A DNA stretch of 64,000 nucleotides, from NCBI GenBank assembly GCA_015065425.1, contig SVQH01000013.1, positions 4,929-68,928 on the forward strand. The letters run 5' to 3'. Shown here in pieces: positions 34,239-43,573 of the stretch (position 1 is the first letter of the stretch; the number at the start of each line of letters is the position of its first letter). The DNA comes from Oscillospiraceae bacterium (GTDB lineage Bacteria > Bacillota > Clostridia > Oscillospirales > Acutalibacteraceae). Made by a program: the position numbers and the translations under genes. The notes below the pieces were generated by a model. That model did not search any database. It was not told the DNA's origin and saw only the letters and a program-made list of their open reading frames with translations.

Positions 34239-35270
34239 ATGGCAATTAGTTCTTATGATGATGATTCCTACAGACTTGCTTCTCCGGAATTTGGTTCTGA
34301 GGAAAGTGATTATGAAATAAATCTTCGTCCGAAAACACTCGGTGAGTATATCGGACAGGAAAAAGTAAAAGATAATCTAAGTATATATATGGAAGCGGCT
34401 CTCAAAAGAAATGAAGCCCTTGACCATGTTCTTCTGTACGGTCCTCCGGGACTGGGAAAAACTACTCTTGCGGGTATTATCGCAAATACCATGGGCTCAC
34501 AGATAAGAATTACATCCGGTCCCGCAATAGAAAAACCCGGAGATCTTGCTGCACTTCTTACTAATCTTAATGAAGGTGACATATTATTTATCGATGAGAT
34601 ACATAGACTTTCAAGAAGTGTGGAAGAAGTTCTCTATCCTGCTATGGAAGATAATGCCATTGACATTATCATAGGCAAGGGGCCGTCTGCAAGAAGCATA
34701 AGGCTTGATCTTCAGAAGTTTACTCTTGTTGCGGCAACAACCAGGGCAGGAAGTCTCAGTGCACCTTTGAGAGACCGTTTCGGTGTGGTTCTCCGACTTG
34801 AACTTTATACTCCCGAACAGCTTGCTCTTATTGTAACGAGAAGTGCAAGAATACTCGGAATTGAAATTGATGAAGAAGCTGCCATTGAAATTGCTTCCCG
34901 TTCAAGAGGAACTCCGAGAATTGCAAACAGATATCTCAAGCGTGTAAGAGATTTTGCTGAGGTGCTGGGTTCGGGAAACATTACTCTTAATGATGCAAGA
35001 ACAGCTCTCAGTAAAATGGAAATCGACGAGCTGGGACTTGACAATATTGACAGACTTATTCTTACCACTATGATAAATAACTATAACGGCGGTCCCGTGG
35101 GACTTGAAACTCTTTCAGCAGCCATAGGTGAAGAAGCCGTTACTATTGAAGATGTCTATGAACCTTATCTGATGCAGGCAGGCTTTGTTGCAAGAACGCC
35201 GAGAGGCAGAGTTGTTACAAACGCCGCATATATCCACCTCGGATTGCCTGTACCTGAAAAAAACTCATAA
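34239..35270 (+). CDS. ruvB: Holliday junction DNA helicase RuvB
   Basis: A 343-residue AAA+ motor for branch migration. Walker A is [12 protein letters not shown], Walker B FIDEIHR, sensor 1 lies in [12 protein letters not shown], and the arginine finger region is LRDRFG. The winged-helix C-terminus ([14 protein letters not shown]) binds DNA. It is in operon with ruvC and ruvA, and is followed 14 bases later by glmM. Confidence 0.98.
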   Translation: MAISSYDDDSYRLASPEFGSEESDYEINLRPKTLGEYIGQEKVKDNLSIYMEAALKRNEALDHVLLYGPPGLGKTTLAGIIANTMGSQIRITSGPAIEKPGDLAALLTNLNEGDILFIDEIHRLSRSVEEVLYPAMEDNAIDIIIGKGPSARSIRLDLQKFTLVAATTRAGSLSAPLRDRFGVVLRLELYTPEQLALIVTRSARILGIEIDEEAAIEIASRSRGTPRIANRYLKRVRDFAEVLGSGNITLNDARTALSKMEIDELGLDNIDRLILTTMINNYNGGPVGLETLSAAIGEEAVTIEDVYEPYLMQAGFVARTPRGRVVTNAAYIHLGLPVPEKNS

Positions 35271-35284
35271 AGGAGACATCTTAA

Positions 35285-36637
35285 GTGGGAAGATTGTTCG
35301 GAACAGACGGAGTAAGAGGTATTGCAAACACTGAAATAAGCTGTGAACTTGCAACAAAAATGGGCAGAGCCGTAGCTACGGTGCTCAGAGAAAATACGGG
35401 AAACAAAAAACTCAGGATCCTTATAGGAACGGATACAAGGATATCGGCAGATATGCTCTCCTGTGCTCTCTCAGCAGGTTTTTGCTCAGCAGGCTGTGAT
35501 GTTTTACTTCTTGGTGTCGTTCCGACTCCCGCAGTCGCATTTCTGGTAAAAAAATACGGTTATGACGCAGGTGTTATGATATCGGCTTCTCACAACACCT
35601 TTGAATATAACGGAATAAAAATATTTCTTTCTGACGGCTATAAACTTCCTGATGAAACGGAAGATAAAGTAGAAGCCATCATCCTTGACGGAATGACAAC
35701 ACCTGTTATAAAAACAGGCAGTGAAATAGGCACAGTTAATTATGGCGGGAATGCAGTTGATGATTATATCCGCCACATTGAAAAAACAGCGGTATCACGT
35801 TTTTACGGCATGAAAATTGCCGTTGACTGTGCAAACGGTTCCGCGAGTGTAACTGCAAAAGAGCTGTTCGGAAGACTCGGGGCAGAATGTACTGTTATAA
35901 ATTCGGCTCCGGACGGTATAAACGTTAACGATGCCTGCGGTTCAACTCATATTGAAAATATTCAGGAGTTTGTAAGAAAAAACGGTTTTGATATAGGCTT
36001 TTCCTTTGACGGGGATGCAGACAGACTTCTGTGTGTTGATTCTGACGGCACACTTGTTGACGGAGATAAGATAATTGCGGTCTGTGCCAAGGACATGAAA
36101 AAACGGAAAAAACTCAGTTCAGATACTGCAGTTGTGACTGTTATGAGTAATATGGGGCTTATCCGTTTTTTTGAGAAAAACGGCATAAAGTATGAACTTA
36201 CAAAAGTGGGTGACCGCTATGTTCTTGAAAAAATGCTTGAAAAAGGTTATAACATCGGCGGTGAACAGTCGGGTCATATAATTTTTTCTGAGTATGCAGC
36301 AACGGGTGACGGACAGCTTACCGCTGTTATGCTTCTTAATGTTATAAAAACTGCTGGTCGGACTATTAAAGAACTTGCAGATGAAATAGAAATATATCCA
36401 CAGGTGCTTAAGAATGTCAGAGTATCGTCTCTCGGCAAACTGAGACTCAGTGAAGATGAAGAAATTAAAATTGCGATAAAACAGGCAGAACAGGAGCTTT
36501 CTTCAGAAGGCAGAGTACTTGTCCGTGCTTCGGGGACTGAACCTCTTGTAAGAATTATGCTTGAAGGAAAAGATTCCTCAAAAATAGAACGGCTGTCAGA
36601 GCTTATCGCACAGGTTATTAGAGAAAGGCTGATTTGA
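35285..36637 (+). CDS. glmM: Phosphoglucosamine mutase
   Basis: A 450-residue alpha-D-phosphohexomutase that turns glucosamine-6-phosphate into glucosamine-1-phosphate for UDP-GlcNAc and cell wall synthesis. GRLFGTDGVRG starts the protein, the phosphoserine loop is MISASHN, the metal loop FDGDADR, and the sugar loop GGEQSGH. The C-terminal RASGTEPLVR binds phosphate. It starts with GTG at 35285, preceded by AAGGAGAC. Its TGA stop overlaps the next ATG. Confidence 0.97.
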   Translation: MGRLFGTDGVRGIANTEISCELATKMGRAVATVLRENTGNKKLRILIGTDTRISADMLSCALSAGFCSAGCDVLLLGVVPTPAVAFLVKKYGYDAGVMISASHNTFEYNGIKIFLSDGYKLPDETEDKVEAIILDGMTTPVIKTGSEIGTVNYGGNAVDDYIRHIEKTAVSRFYGMKIAVDCANGSASVTAKELFGRLGAECTVINSAPDGINVNDACGSTHIENIQEFVRKNGFDIGFSFDGDADRLLCVDSDGTLVDGDKIIAVCAKDMKKRKKLSSDTAVVTVMSNMGLIRFFEKNGIKYELTKVGDRYVLEKMLEKGYNIGGEQSGHIIFSEYAATGDGQLTAVMLLNVIKTAGRTIKELADEIEIYPQVLKNVRVSSLGKLRLSEDEEIKIAIKQAEQELSSEGRVLVRASGTEPLVRIMLEGKDSSKIERLSELIAQVIRERLI

Positions 36638-37503
36638 TGAGAGCGGCTGAAAACTGGAAAGATTACGAACTTATAGATTGCACGGACGGTGAAAGACTTG
36701 AGCGTTGGGGAAAATATATTCTTATAAGACCCGACCCTCAGGTTATTTGGTCGACTCCGAAAACAAATAAACTTTGGTTCAATGCAGATGCAAGATATCA
36801 CCGTTCAAATACGGGTGGAGGAAGATGGGAGGTTTATAAAAAGCTTCCCGATTCTTGGACCGTTTCTTTTAATGAACTTAAATTCAATATCAAAACAATG
36901 GGCTTCAAGCATACGGGAATTTTCCCCGAGCAGGCTGTCAACTGGGAAAAAACCGCCGATATTATAAAAAAAGCGGGTCGTCCCGTAAAAGTACTTAATA
37001 TGTTCGCTTATACGGGAGGAGCTACAGTCAGTGCCCTTGCTGCAGGTGCTTCGGTTGCTCATGTTGATGCATCCAAAGGCATGGTTTCATGGGCAAAGGA
37101 AAATTCCGTAATATCGGGGGTCTCAGACAGAAGTGTCAGATGGCTTGTGGATGACTGCAAAAAATTCGCAGAGCGTGAACTTCGTCGGGGTAATAAATAT
37201 GACATAATAATAATGGACCCTCCCTCTTACGGCAGAGGTCCCGGCGGAGAAGTGTGGAAGCTTGAAAATGAGGTTTATTCACTTTGTTCCTTATGCTCAG
37301 AGCTTCTCAGTGATGATGCACTTCTTTACATGATAAATTCGTATACAACGGGGCTTTCCCCTTCGGTAATGAGTTATATTTTAGGTTCGGTCGTACCGGA
37401 AAAACTCGGGGGAAAGGTAAGTGCCGATGAAATCGGTCTTCCCGTTACACAAAGCGGTCTTGTGCTTCCTTGCGGAGCTACCGCTATATGGGAAAGAGAA
37501 TAA
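36637..37503 (+). CDS. SAM-dependent methyltransferase, RlmI-like
   Basis: A 288-residue class I methyltransferase. The SAM motif is VLNMFAYTGGATV followed by HVDASKGMVSWAKEN, and the catalytic-type motif IV is IIMDPPSYGRG. This resembles the C-terminal part of the 23S rRNA m5C methyltransferase RlmI, without its PUA domain. RNA is the likely target, but the site is unknown. The ATG at 36637 overlaps the glmM stop (TGATG), which indicates coupled translation. Confidence 0.85.
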   Translation: MRAAENWKDYELIDCTDGERLERWGKYILIRPDPQVIWSTPKTNKLWFNADARYHRSNTGGGRWEVYKKLPDSWTVSFNELKFNIKTMGFKHTGIFPEQAVNWEKTADIIKKAGRPVKVLNMFAYTGGATVSALAAGASVAHVDASKGMVSWAKENSVISGVSDRSVRWLVDDCKKFAERELRRGNKYDIIIMDPPSYGRGPGGEVWKLENEVYSLCSLCSELLSDDALLYMINSYTTGLSPSVMSYILGSVVPEKLGGKVSADEIGLPVTQSGLVLPCGATAIWERE

Positions 37504-37506
37504 ACT

Positions 37507-38364
37507 ATGAATGAAAAAGTTTTGATTGAGTTCAGTAATGTTTCTTATACCTATGATGAGGAAAGTGCTGATGCAGTATATGCCGTATCCGATATCAGCT
37601 TTAATGTAAAAAAAGGCGAATTCATTGTAATTCTCGGACATAACGGCTCAGGAAAATCCACTGTTGCCAAGCTTTCAAATGCGATTTTTACCCCTTCTTC
37701 GGGAAAGGTATTTGTCGATTCAATGGATACTTCAGATGAAAAAAATGAGTTTCTTATCCGTGAAAAGGTCGGAGTGGTCTTTCAGAATCCCGACAATCAG
37801 ATAGTAGCTTCCATAGTTGAAGAGGATGTGGCTTTCGGTCCCGAAAACCTCGGTATTGACCCCGATATCATCAGAAAAAGAGTTGATGAAGCTCTGAAAT
37901 CTGTCGGAATGTATGAATACAGACTTCATGAGACTCACAGACTGTCGGGCGGTCAAAAGCAAAGAGTTGCCATTGCCGGTATGATAGCCATGCAGCCACA
38001 GTGTATTTTCTTTGATGAATCAACAGCAATGCTTGACCCTCAGGGCAGAAAAGAGGTTATGAATACTGTCCGCAAACTCAACAAGGAATTCGGCGTTTCC
38101 ATTGTTTTTATTACGCATTTTATGGAAGAGGCAGTAAATGCTGATAAAGTCATTGTAATTAATGAAGGCAGAATTTTTGCCGAGGGGACTCCCGCCGAGA
38201 TATTCTCCCGTCAGGATATGCTCGAAAATGCAGGTCTTGATGTGCCTGATACGGTAAAACTTGCCTCCCTACTTCGTGAAAACGGAATTCCTCTTGACGG
38301 TGATATTCTTACGGAAGAGAATTTTATTAAAGCATATCTTAAAGCAGTAAAACATTCAGCTTGA
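37507..38364 (+). CDS. ecfA1: ECF transporter ATPase A1
   Basis: A 285-residue ABC ATPase. Walker A GHNGSGKSTVAK, Q-loop VVFQNPDNQIV, signature LSGGQKQRVAIAG, Walker B CIFFDESTAML, H-loop FITHFMEE. QNPDNQ and the C-terminal extension mark it as the A1 type of energy-coupling factor transporters, which work with EcfA2, EcfT and exchangeable vitamin or metal binding S-components. It lies 3 bases after the methyltransferase and 16 before ecfA2. Confidence 0.95.
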   Translation: MNEKVLIEFSNVSYTYDEESADAVYAVSDISFNVKKGEFIVILGHNGSGKSTVAKLSNAIFTPSSGKVFVDSMDTSDEKNEFLIREKVGVVFQNPDNQIVASIVEEDVAFGPENLGIDPDIIRKRVDEALKSVGMYEYRLHETHRLSGGQKQRVAIAGMIAMQPQCIFFDESTAMLDPQGRKEVMNTVRKLNKEFGVSIVFITHFMEEAVNADKVIVINEGRIFAEGTPAEIFSRQDMLENAGLDVPDTVKLASLLRENGIPLDGDILTEENFIKAYLKAVKHSA

Positions 38365-38380
38365 AATTCGGAGGCTGTCA

Positions 38381-39241
38381 ATGGTTATTTTAGAAGTTAA
38401 AAATGTATCATACGGGTATTCCCACGGAACACCGTTTGAAATAATGGCTCTTGATAATGTCAGCTTCACTGTTGAAAAAGGAGAGCTTATAGGAATAATA
38501 GGTCATACAGGATCGGGCAAAAGTACCCTTATACAGATGCTCAATTCACTTCTTAAGCCTGAAAGCGGTCAGGTGCTTCTGGAAGGTAAAGATATAAATG
38601 CCGATAAAGCTTCCATTAAGGCGGCGAGAGGTAAAGTGGGACTTTGTTTTCAGTATCCCGAATATCAGCTTTTTGAAGAGACCTGTGAAAAGGATATTGC
38701 TTTCGGACCTAAAAACATGGGACTTTCTCAGGAGGAAATAAAAGAACGGGTATTAAAGGCCTGTGAATTTGTCGGTCTTGACCGTTCTCTTCTCGGAAAA
38801 TCTCCCTTTGACCTTTCGGGCGGGCAGAAAAGAAAATGTGCCATTGCAGGTGTTATGGCAATGTTACCCGAAATACTCATACTCGATGAGCCTACGGCAG
38901 GACTTGACCCCGAAGGCAGAAAAGAAATCTTCCGCATGATAGAAAACTACCGTAAAAGCACGGGTGCAACGGTTATGATAGTTTCGCATTCCATGGATGA
39001 CATAGCAAGACTTGCCGATAAAATACTTGTTATGAATAAAGGAAGACTTGCCATGTACGGTGAAGTAAGCGAAGTTTTTTCGGATGCCGATAAGCTTATC
39101 GGCATGGGACTCAATGTTCCCGTTTCTACATTCATAATAAGCCGTCTGCGTGCGGCTGGACTTGATTTAGCTGGAAATATATTCAATACCGAAGAAGCCG
39201 CAAATGAACTTGTAAGATATTATAAGGAGGCGGTGAAATGA
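38381..39241 (+). CDS. ecfA2: ECF transporter ATPase A2
   Basis: A 286-residue ABC ATPase with Walker A GHTGSGKSTLIQ, Q-loop LCFQYPEYQLFEET, signature LSGGQKRKCAIAG, and Walker B ILILDEPTAGLDPEGR. The QYPEYQLFEET element is typical of EcfA2. It pairs with EcfA1 to power EcfT. The stop overlaps ecfT start by 4 bases (ATGA). Confidence 0.95.
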   Translation: MVILEVKNVSYGYSHGTPFEIMALDNVSFTVEKGELIGIIGHTGSGKSTLIQMLNSLLKPESGQVLLEGKDINADKASIKAARGKVGLCFQYPEYQLFEETCEKDIAFGPKNMGLSQEEIKERVLKACEFVGLDRSLLGKSPFDLSGGQKRKCAIAGVMAMLPEILILDEPTAGLDPEGRKEIFRMIENYRKSTGATVMIVSHSMDDIARLADKILVMNKGRLAMYGEVSEVFSDADKLIGMGLNVPVSTFIISRLRAAGLDLAGNIFNTEEAANELVRYYKEAVK

Positions 39242-40083
39242 TAAAAGATATAACCATCGGTCAGTTTTTTCCCGGAAATTCTCTTATACATAAACTTGAC
39301 CCGAGAGCAAAAATACTTCTGACCTTCATATTTATCATAGCTCTGTTTCTTTCAAGAAATTTCTTTTCACTGGGACTTCTTTTTACCACTGCAATAGCGG
39401 CAATTCTTGTTTCAAGAATATCTTTCAGAGTCATTCTCAAAGGTCTTCGTATGATAGTTGTGCTTGTGGTTTTTACAGGTATACTTCAGCTTCTTTATAA
39501 TGATAAAGGTGATATCCTCTGGAAGCCCTTTGAACAGTATGATTTTGCTGTAACCGAAGGCGGTGTTTTCAGTGCAGTCTTTATTATTTTCAGAATAATT
39601 GCATTGATACTTTTCAGTTCACTTCTTACTTACACTACGTCGCCTACAATGCTTACCGATGCAATAGAAAGACTTCTTTCACCCCTTAAGCTTTTTAAGA
39701 TAAATGTAAATTCTCTTGCAATGATGATGACGATAGCACTGAGATTTATCCCCACTTTAATTGAGGAGATAAATATCATAATGAGTGCTCAGAAGGCAAG
39801 AGGTGCTGACCTTGAAACAGGCTCATTTACCCAGAGAGTTAAAGCACTTGTCCCCGTATTTATCCCCCTTATAGTAAATTCCTTCAGAAGGGCTTATGAA
39901 CTTGCTTTTGCTATGGAATGCAGATGTTATACGGGAAATAATAAAAGAACGAGAATGAAAAAAATGAAATTCTCGGTAAGGGATTATCTTGTTTTTGTTG
40001 TTGTCACCCTTCTTGTCGCAGCAGTTATATATACAAGTTATTTTGATGTATATCCATTATTTATTTTTGAAAGAGTGGTCTGA
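39238..40083 (+). CDS. ecfT: ECF transporter transmembrane subunit
   Basis: A 281-residue membrane protein with five to six hydrophobic segments. The coupling helices include SAQKARGADLETG, an ARG motif that engages the ATPases. EcfT carries substrates from S-components into the cell; no S-component gene is in the window, so this is a shared (group II) module. The ATG overlaps the ecfA2 stop, and truA overlaps its stop. Confidence 0.93.
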   Translation: MIKDITIGQFFPGNSLIHKLDPRAKILLTFIFIIALFLSRNFFSLGLLFTTAIAAILVSRISFRVILKGLRMIVVLVVFTGILQLLYNDKGDILWKPFEQYDFAVTEGGVFSAVFIIFRIIALILFSSLLTYTTSPTMLTDAIERLLSPLKLFKINVNSLAMMMTIALRFIPTLIEEINIIMSAQKARGADLETGSFTQRVKALVPVFIPLIVNSFRRAYELAFAMECRCYTGNNKRTRMKKMKFSVRDYLVFVVVTLLVAAVIYTSYFDVYPLFIFERVV

Positions 40084-40814
40084 TGAATTATCTTCTGACT
40101 CTTAAATATGACGGCAGCCGTTACCACGGGTGGCAAAGACAGGACAATGCAATAACGGTTCAACAATGCGTGGAACACGCCGTAAGGCAGCTTTTCGGTG
40201 AAAATGTTTCCGTCACAGGCTGCAGCAGAACTGATACGGGAGTTCATGCTAACTGCTTCAAGTGTAATTTCCGTGTAAAAAAAGAAATGTCGCATAAAAG
40301 TGTCATTTCGGGAATGAATCATTTCTTACCCGATGACATTGCCGTAATTTCAAGTGAAACGGCAGATGATGATTTCAATGCAAGATTTGACTGCCGTTCA
40401 AAGGAGTATATATATAAAATATATAATGCTCCCGTAAGAGACCCTTTTTATGTGAACAGAGCATATTTTTACAGATATCCTCTTGATGAAAAAATGCTCA
40501 ATGCTCAGGCAAAGGACTATATCGGAACTCACGATTTTACCTCCTTCTGTGCCGCAGGTGCAACCTCAAAAACAACAGTAAGAACTGTTTATAACGCATC
40601 TGTTGAACGGGAAGGTGATATTGTAATATTCCGTGTTGAGGGTGACGGCTTTCTTTATAATATGGTACGGATAATGGTCGGAACTCTGATAAATATTTCG
40701 GAAGGAAAAATAGAAAAAGGTACCATTCCTGCAATAATTGAAGCAAAAGACAGACTTAAAGCAGGTAAGACCGAAGCCCCAGAAGGGCTGTATCTCAATA
40801 AGGTGAATTATTAA
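40083..40814 (+). CDS. truA: tRNA pseudouridine synthase A
   Basis: A 243-residue enzyme making pseudouridine at tRNA positions 38-40. The catalytic Asp is in CSRTDTGVHA; LKYDGSRYHGWQ is the family start, and FLYNMVRIMVGTL the C-terminal signature. Length typical. It overlaps the ecfT stop by one base. truA after ecfT is a common Firmicutes arrangement. Confidence 0.97.
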   Translation: MNYLLTLKYDGSRYHGWQRQDNAITVQQCVEHAVRQLFGENVSVTGCSRTDTGVHANCFKCNFRVKKEMSHKSVISGMNHFLPDDIAVISSETADDDFNARFDCRSKEYIYKIYNAPVRDPFYVNRAYFYRYPLDEKMLNAQAKDYIGTHDFTSFCAAGATSKTTVRTVYNASVEREGDIVIFRVEGDGFLYNMVRIMVGTLINISEGKIEKGTIPAIIEAKDRLKAGKTEAPEGLYLNKVNY

Positions 40815-40827
40815 GGATGTGAGAAAT

Positions 40828-42159
40828 GTGGCAAAAAACAATGATGATATTGTAATAAGCCGTGAAGAGAATAAAAAAATCAGAAAAACTGCAGACAAAA
40901 AGCCCGTCTCCACAAAAACCATAGGTGTTTGCGTATTGGTGCTCATCCTTCTTATGGCACTCAGTGCAGTAGTTTCAGAACTGTCAGGTATTTCCATAGC
41001 TGACATTGCTTCGGAACGAGCCTCCGGAGAGCTTATTTATGATTCACTTCCGGACAGTATAAAAAATATGGAATCATATTCTTCGGGAACGGTGCTTCTT
41101 ACTGATACTTCTGTGGATTATCTTGATTCGGGCGGAAGGCTCTTGTCTTCAAATTCCCATCTGTATTCGCAGCCTGTTATGAAAGTAAATAAATCAACGG
41201 TTTTGTTATATGACAGAGGCGGAACAGCATTCAGAATTGAGAGAAACTCAGATATATATAATACGTATACCGTATCGGGTGCCATAACCACGGCGGCTCT
41301 CGGAAAAAAGAACAACTATGCCTATGTGCTGAATGACGAAGGCGGTTTTCAATCCCATCTCTATGTATATTCCTATCAGGGTAAAAAACAGTTTGAGTGG
41401 GGAAGTGCTTCCGAATACTGTGCCGGTGTTGCTCTTTCCGATAACGGTAAAAATGTCGCTCTTTCCATGCTTGGTGTTGAAAACGGTGAATATTATTCAA
41501 AGGTAATATTTTTCAATTTTAGAGGCAGTGAACCTGTATATAGTGTTAAATTTACCGACTCAACGGTTTTCGGGCTGGATTTTGTGAATAATAAAACTGT
41601 TGCCGCCTTGACGGATAACGGAATTTTTGTTATAAATAATGACGGACAATATGAAACGGTATGTGAATATTCTCCAGCAGAAATAAAGCATTCTTCTTTT
41701 GAAACTTCAGATATAAAAGCTTTTGCAGTGGCAAATCACGGAAATGAAAAGGATACTGATGTTGTCATATTCAATAAAAAATATGCAGAGCTTTTCAGAG
41801 TCAATACAGATACCGAAGTTATAAGTTTAGCTTCCTCCGAAAGATTTACCGCGGTGCTTTTCAGTAATGAAGTAAAGATATACTCTGATACAAATACTCC
41901 CATAGGAAGTATTTTGCTGGGTGAAAAGTGTATTGATGCGGCTTTTTCGGGAAGAACACTGTATGTACGCACAGTAAGCGGAATTTACAGTTTCGATGCT
42001 GATGCGGATACTGACCTTACTCAGAAAAAGAGTGAAGAAGAAACAGCAGCAACAGAAAATAAGACCGAAATTCCCGCAGTAAATGAATATGATACAACAG
42101 AATCTTCCGGAACTGAAGAAGCAACGGAAGCATCAACATCTGCTGTATCTTACGGATAA
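40828..42159 (+). CDS. DUF5711-type membrane-anchored beta-propeller-like protein
   Basis: About 443 residues. A short charged cytoplasmic start is followed by one membrane helix (TIGVCVLVLILLMALSAVV), then a long outside domain of repeated beta-strand blocks (for example VALSDNGKNVALSML, AYVLNDEGGF) in a propeller-like pattern. The C-terminus is a Glu/Thr/Ala-rich tail. It resembles the clostridial DUF5711 family, whose function is unknown. A GTG at 40828 with AAGGA 10 bases upstream is preferred over the in-frame GTG at 40819. The fold assignment is inference. Confidence 0.7.
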   Translation: MAKNNDDIVISREENKKIRKTADKKPVSTKTIGVCVLVLILLMALSAVVSELSGISIADIASERASGELIYDSLPDSIKNMESYSSGTVLLTDTSVDYLDSGGRLLSSNSHLYSQPVMKVNKSTVLLYDRGGTAFRIERNSDIYNTYTVSGAITTAALGKKNNYAYVLNDEGGFQSHLYVYSYQGKKQFEWGSASEYCAGVALSDNGKNVALSMLGVENGEYYSKVIFFNFRGSEPVYSVKFTDSTVFGLDFVNNKTVAALTDNGIFVINNDGQYETVCEYSPAEIKHSSFETSDIKAFAVANHGNEKDTDVVIFNKKYAELFRVNTDTEVISLASSERFTAVLFSNEVKIYSDTNTPIGSILLGEKCIDAAFSGRTLYVRTVSGIYSFDADADTDLTQKKSEEETAATENKTEIPAVNEYDTTESSGTEEATEASTSAVSYG

Positions 42160-42176
42160 TACGGAAAGGGTGTTTT

Positions 42177-42854
42177 ATGAACATAATTGATCTTTTACTG
42201 TTGCTTTTTGTAGTAGCTGTTGCCGTATTCAGTGCAAAAAAAGGATTTCTTCTGTCTCTGTTCAATATAATTGCGTATATTATTTCGGGTATTGCGGCAA
42301 AAGTACTGTCCCTGCCCGTGACAGAATATATTTATAACGATTTTATAAAAGAAAGAATAATTTCAGAATTGTATGAGATAATGCCCTCGGGCAGTGTCGA
42401 GACAGAGCTTTATGCAGTCGTTGAAAATGCTATGGCATCTTTGCCGGATTTTTTTACGGCGACTGCGAAGCAGTTCGGACTTTATCCCGATCTGTCATCG
42501 GTTGTTACTGACAGTAATCTTACGGCTGAGATGATTGAAAGTACTTACATTTCATCTATTCTGTGTAATGTTATTTCGGTCGTTGTGCTTGTTATTATGT
42601 TTGTTTTGTTTTCTTTTATTCTTAAAATTATTCTGTCTTTGGTAAATCATTCTCTCACAAAAGAAAAACATAAAGTTATCAGAGGAGCAAATATGTTTTT
42701 CGGTGCCGCATTCGGCGTGATAAAGGGAATCATTCCTGCAGGTGCTGTGTGTGCTCTTCTTAATATACTTTCTCCTCTTATAAATAATGCAAATTTTTCG
42801 GAATTGGTTATCGGCTCATATTTTTGTAATCTGCTGGCTGATATCTTAAAATAA
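42177..42854 (+). CDS. CvpA family membrane protein
   Basis: A 225-residue protein with four predicted membrane helices, beginning MNIIDLLLLLFVVAVAVFSA followed by KKGFL, the usual start of CvpA proteins. The central loop (residues about 70-120) is hydrophilic and outside or periplasm-facing; FFGAAFGVIKGIIPAGAV near the end matches the family. In enterobacteria CvpA is linked to envelope homeostasis and colicin V production; in Firmicutes its role is unclear. In operon between the DUF5711 gene and pgsA. Confidence 0.85.
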   Translation: MNIIDLLLLLFVVAVAVFSAKKGFLLSLFNIIAYIISGIAAKVLSLPVTEYIYNDFIKERIISELYEIMPSGSVETELYAVVENAMASLPDFFTATAKQFGLYPDLSSVVTDSNLTAEMIESTYISSILCNVISVVVLVIMFVLFSFILKIILSLVNHSLTKEKHKVIRGANMFFGAAFGVIKGIIPAGAVCALLNILSPLINNANFSELVIGSYFCNLLADILK

Positions 42855-42868
42855 AGGTGGTAATAAAA

Positions 42869-43549
42869 ATGGCTAAAAAAACTGCTTATCTTTTTGAAAA
42901 TATCTGGACTATCCCCAATGTTATTTCGTTTATCAGAATACTGCTCATCCCCGTTTTCGGTGTTCTTTTTTACAAAGGCGAACTGTTATGGGCGTTGGTG
43001 ATTCTCGCTCTTTCGGGACTCAGTGACCTTGTTGACGGTAAAATAGCCCGTAAGTTCAATCAGGTCAGTGAGCTCGGTAAAATGCTTGATCCCATCGCAG
43101 ATAAACTCACACAGGCTACTATTGCAGTTGTATATTTCTTTACATTTCTTAAAGCAGAAAACACAACGCTTAAAATGTTTTCATGGGTGTTCCTTCTCTT
43201 TATCGTAAAAGAACTTGTAATGCTTATCGGCGGTGCAATAATGATTGCCGTAGGTATCCGTCCCGGTGCAGCAGAAATTTACGGAAAAATTGCAACTACG
43301 GTTTTCTATGTCGTAATGGTTATTATTATGGCATTCGGTCCCGAAGTCGGTGCTCTCAGAGCAGAGGAAGGTGCAATACTTCAGCTTTTCACTCTCCCTG
43401 ATGCAGTAATGATGGTTCTGGTTGTTATTTCGGTTATTACTACTTTTATGGCTTTTGCAAGTTATATGCCCGCTGTTCATAAGCAGGTAAAAGAGCGTTT
43501 CAGCGATGAAGGCAAGAAAAAGGCAAAAGAAGAAGCAGGGAAAAAATAA
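42869..43549 (+). CDS. pgsA: CDP-diacylglycerol--glycerol-3-phosphate 3-phosphatidyltransferase
   Basis: A 226-residue membrane enzyme that makes phosphatidylglycerophosphate. The CDP-alcohol phosphatidyltransferase motif is complete: SDLVDGKIAR ... G-KMLDPIAD, with all four Asp residues. NVISFIRILLIPVF is the usual N-terminal segment. The ATG at 42869 follows AGGTGG; the in-frame GTG at 42857 would start within the ribosome site. A Lys-rich C-terminus (KKKAKEEAGKK) is likely cytoplasmic. Confidence 0.93.
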   Translation: MAKKTAYLFENIWTIPNVISFIRILLIPVFGVLFYKGELLWALVILALSGLSDLVDGKIARKFNQVSELGKMLDPIADKLTQATIAVVYFFTFLKAENTTLKMFSWVFLLFIVKELVMLIGGAIMIAVGIRPGAAEIYGKIATTVFYVVMVIIMAFGPEVGALRAEEGAILQLFTLPDAVMMVLVVISVITTFMAFASYMPAVHKQVKERFSDEGKKKAKEEAGKK

Positions 43550-43573
43550 ACTCTTCCACGAAAGGAAAATACT

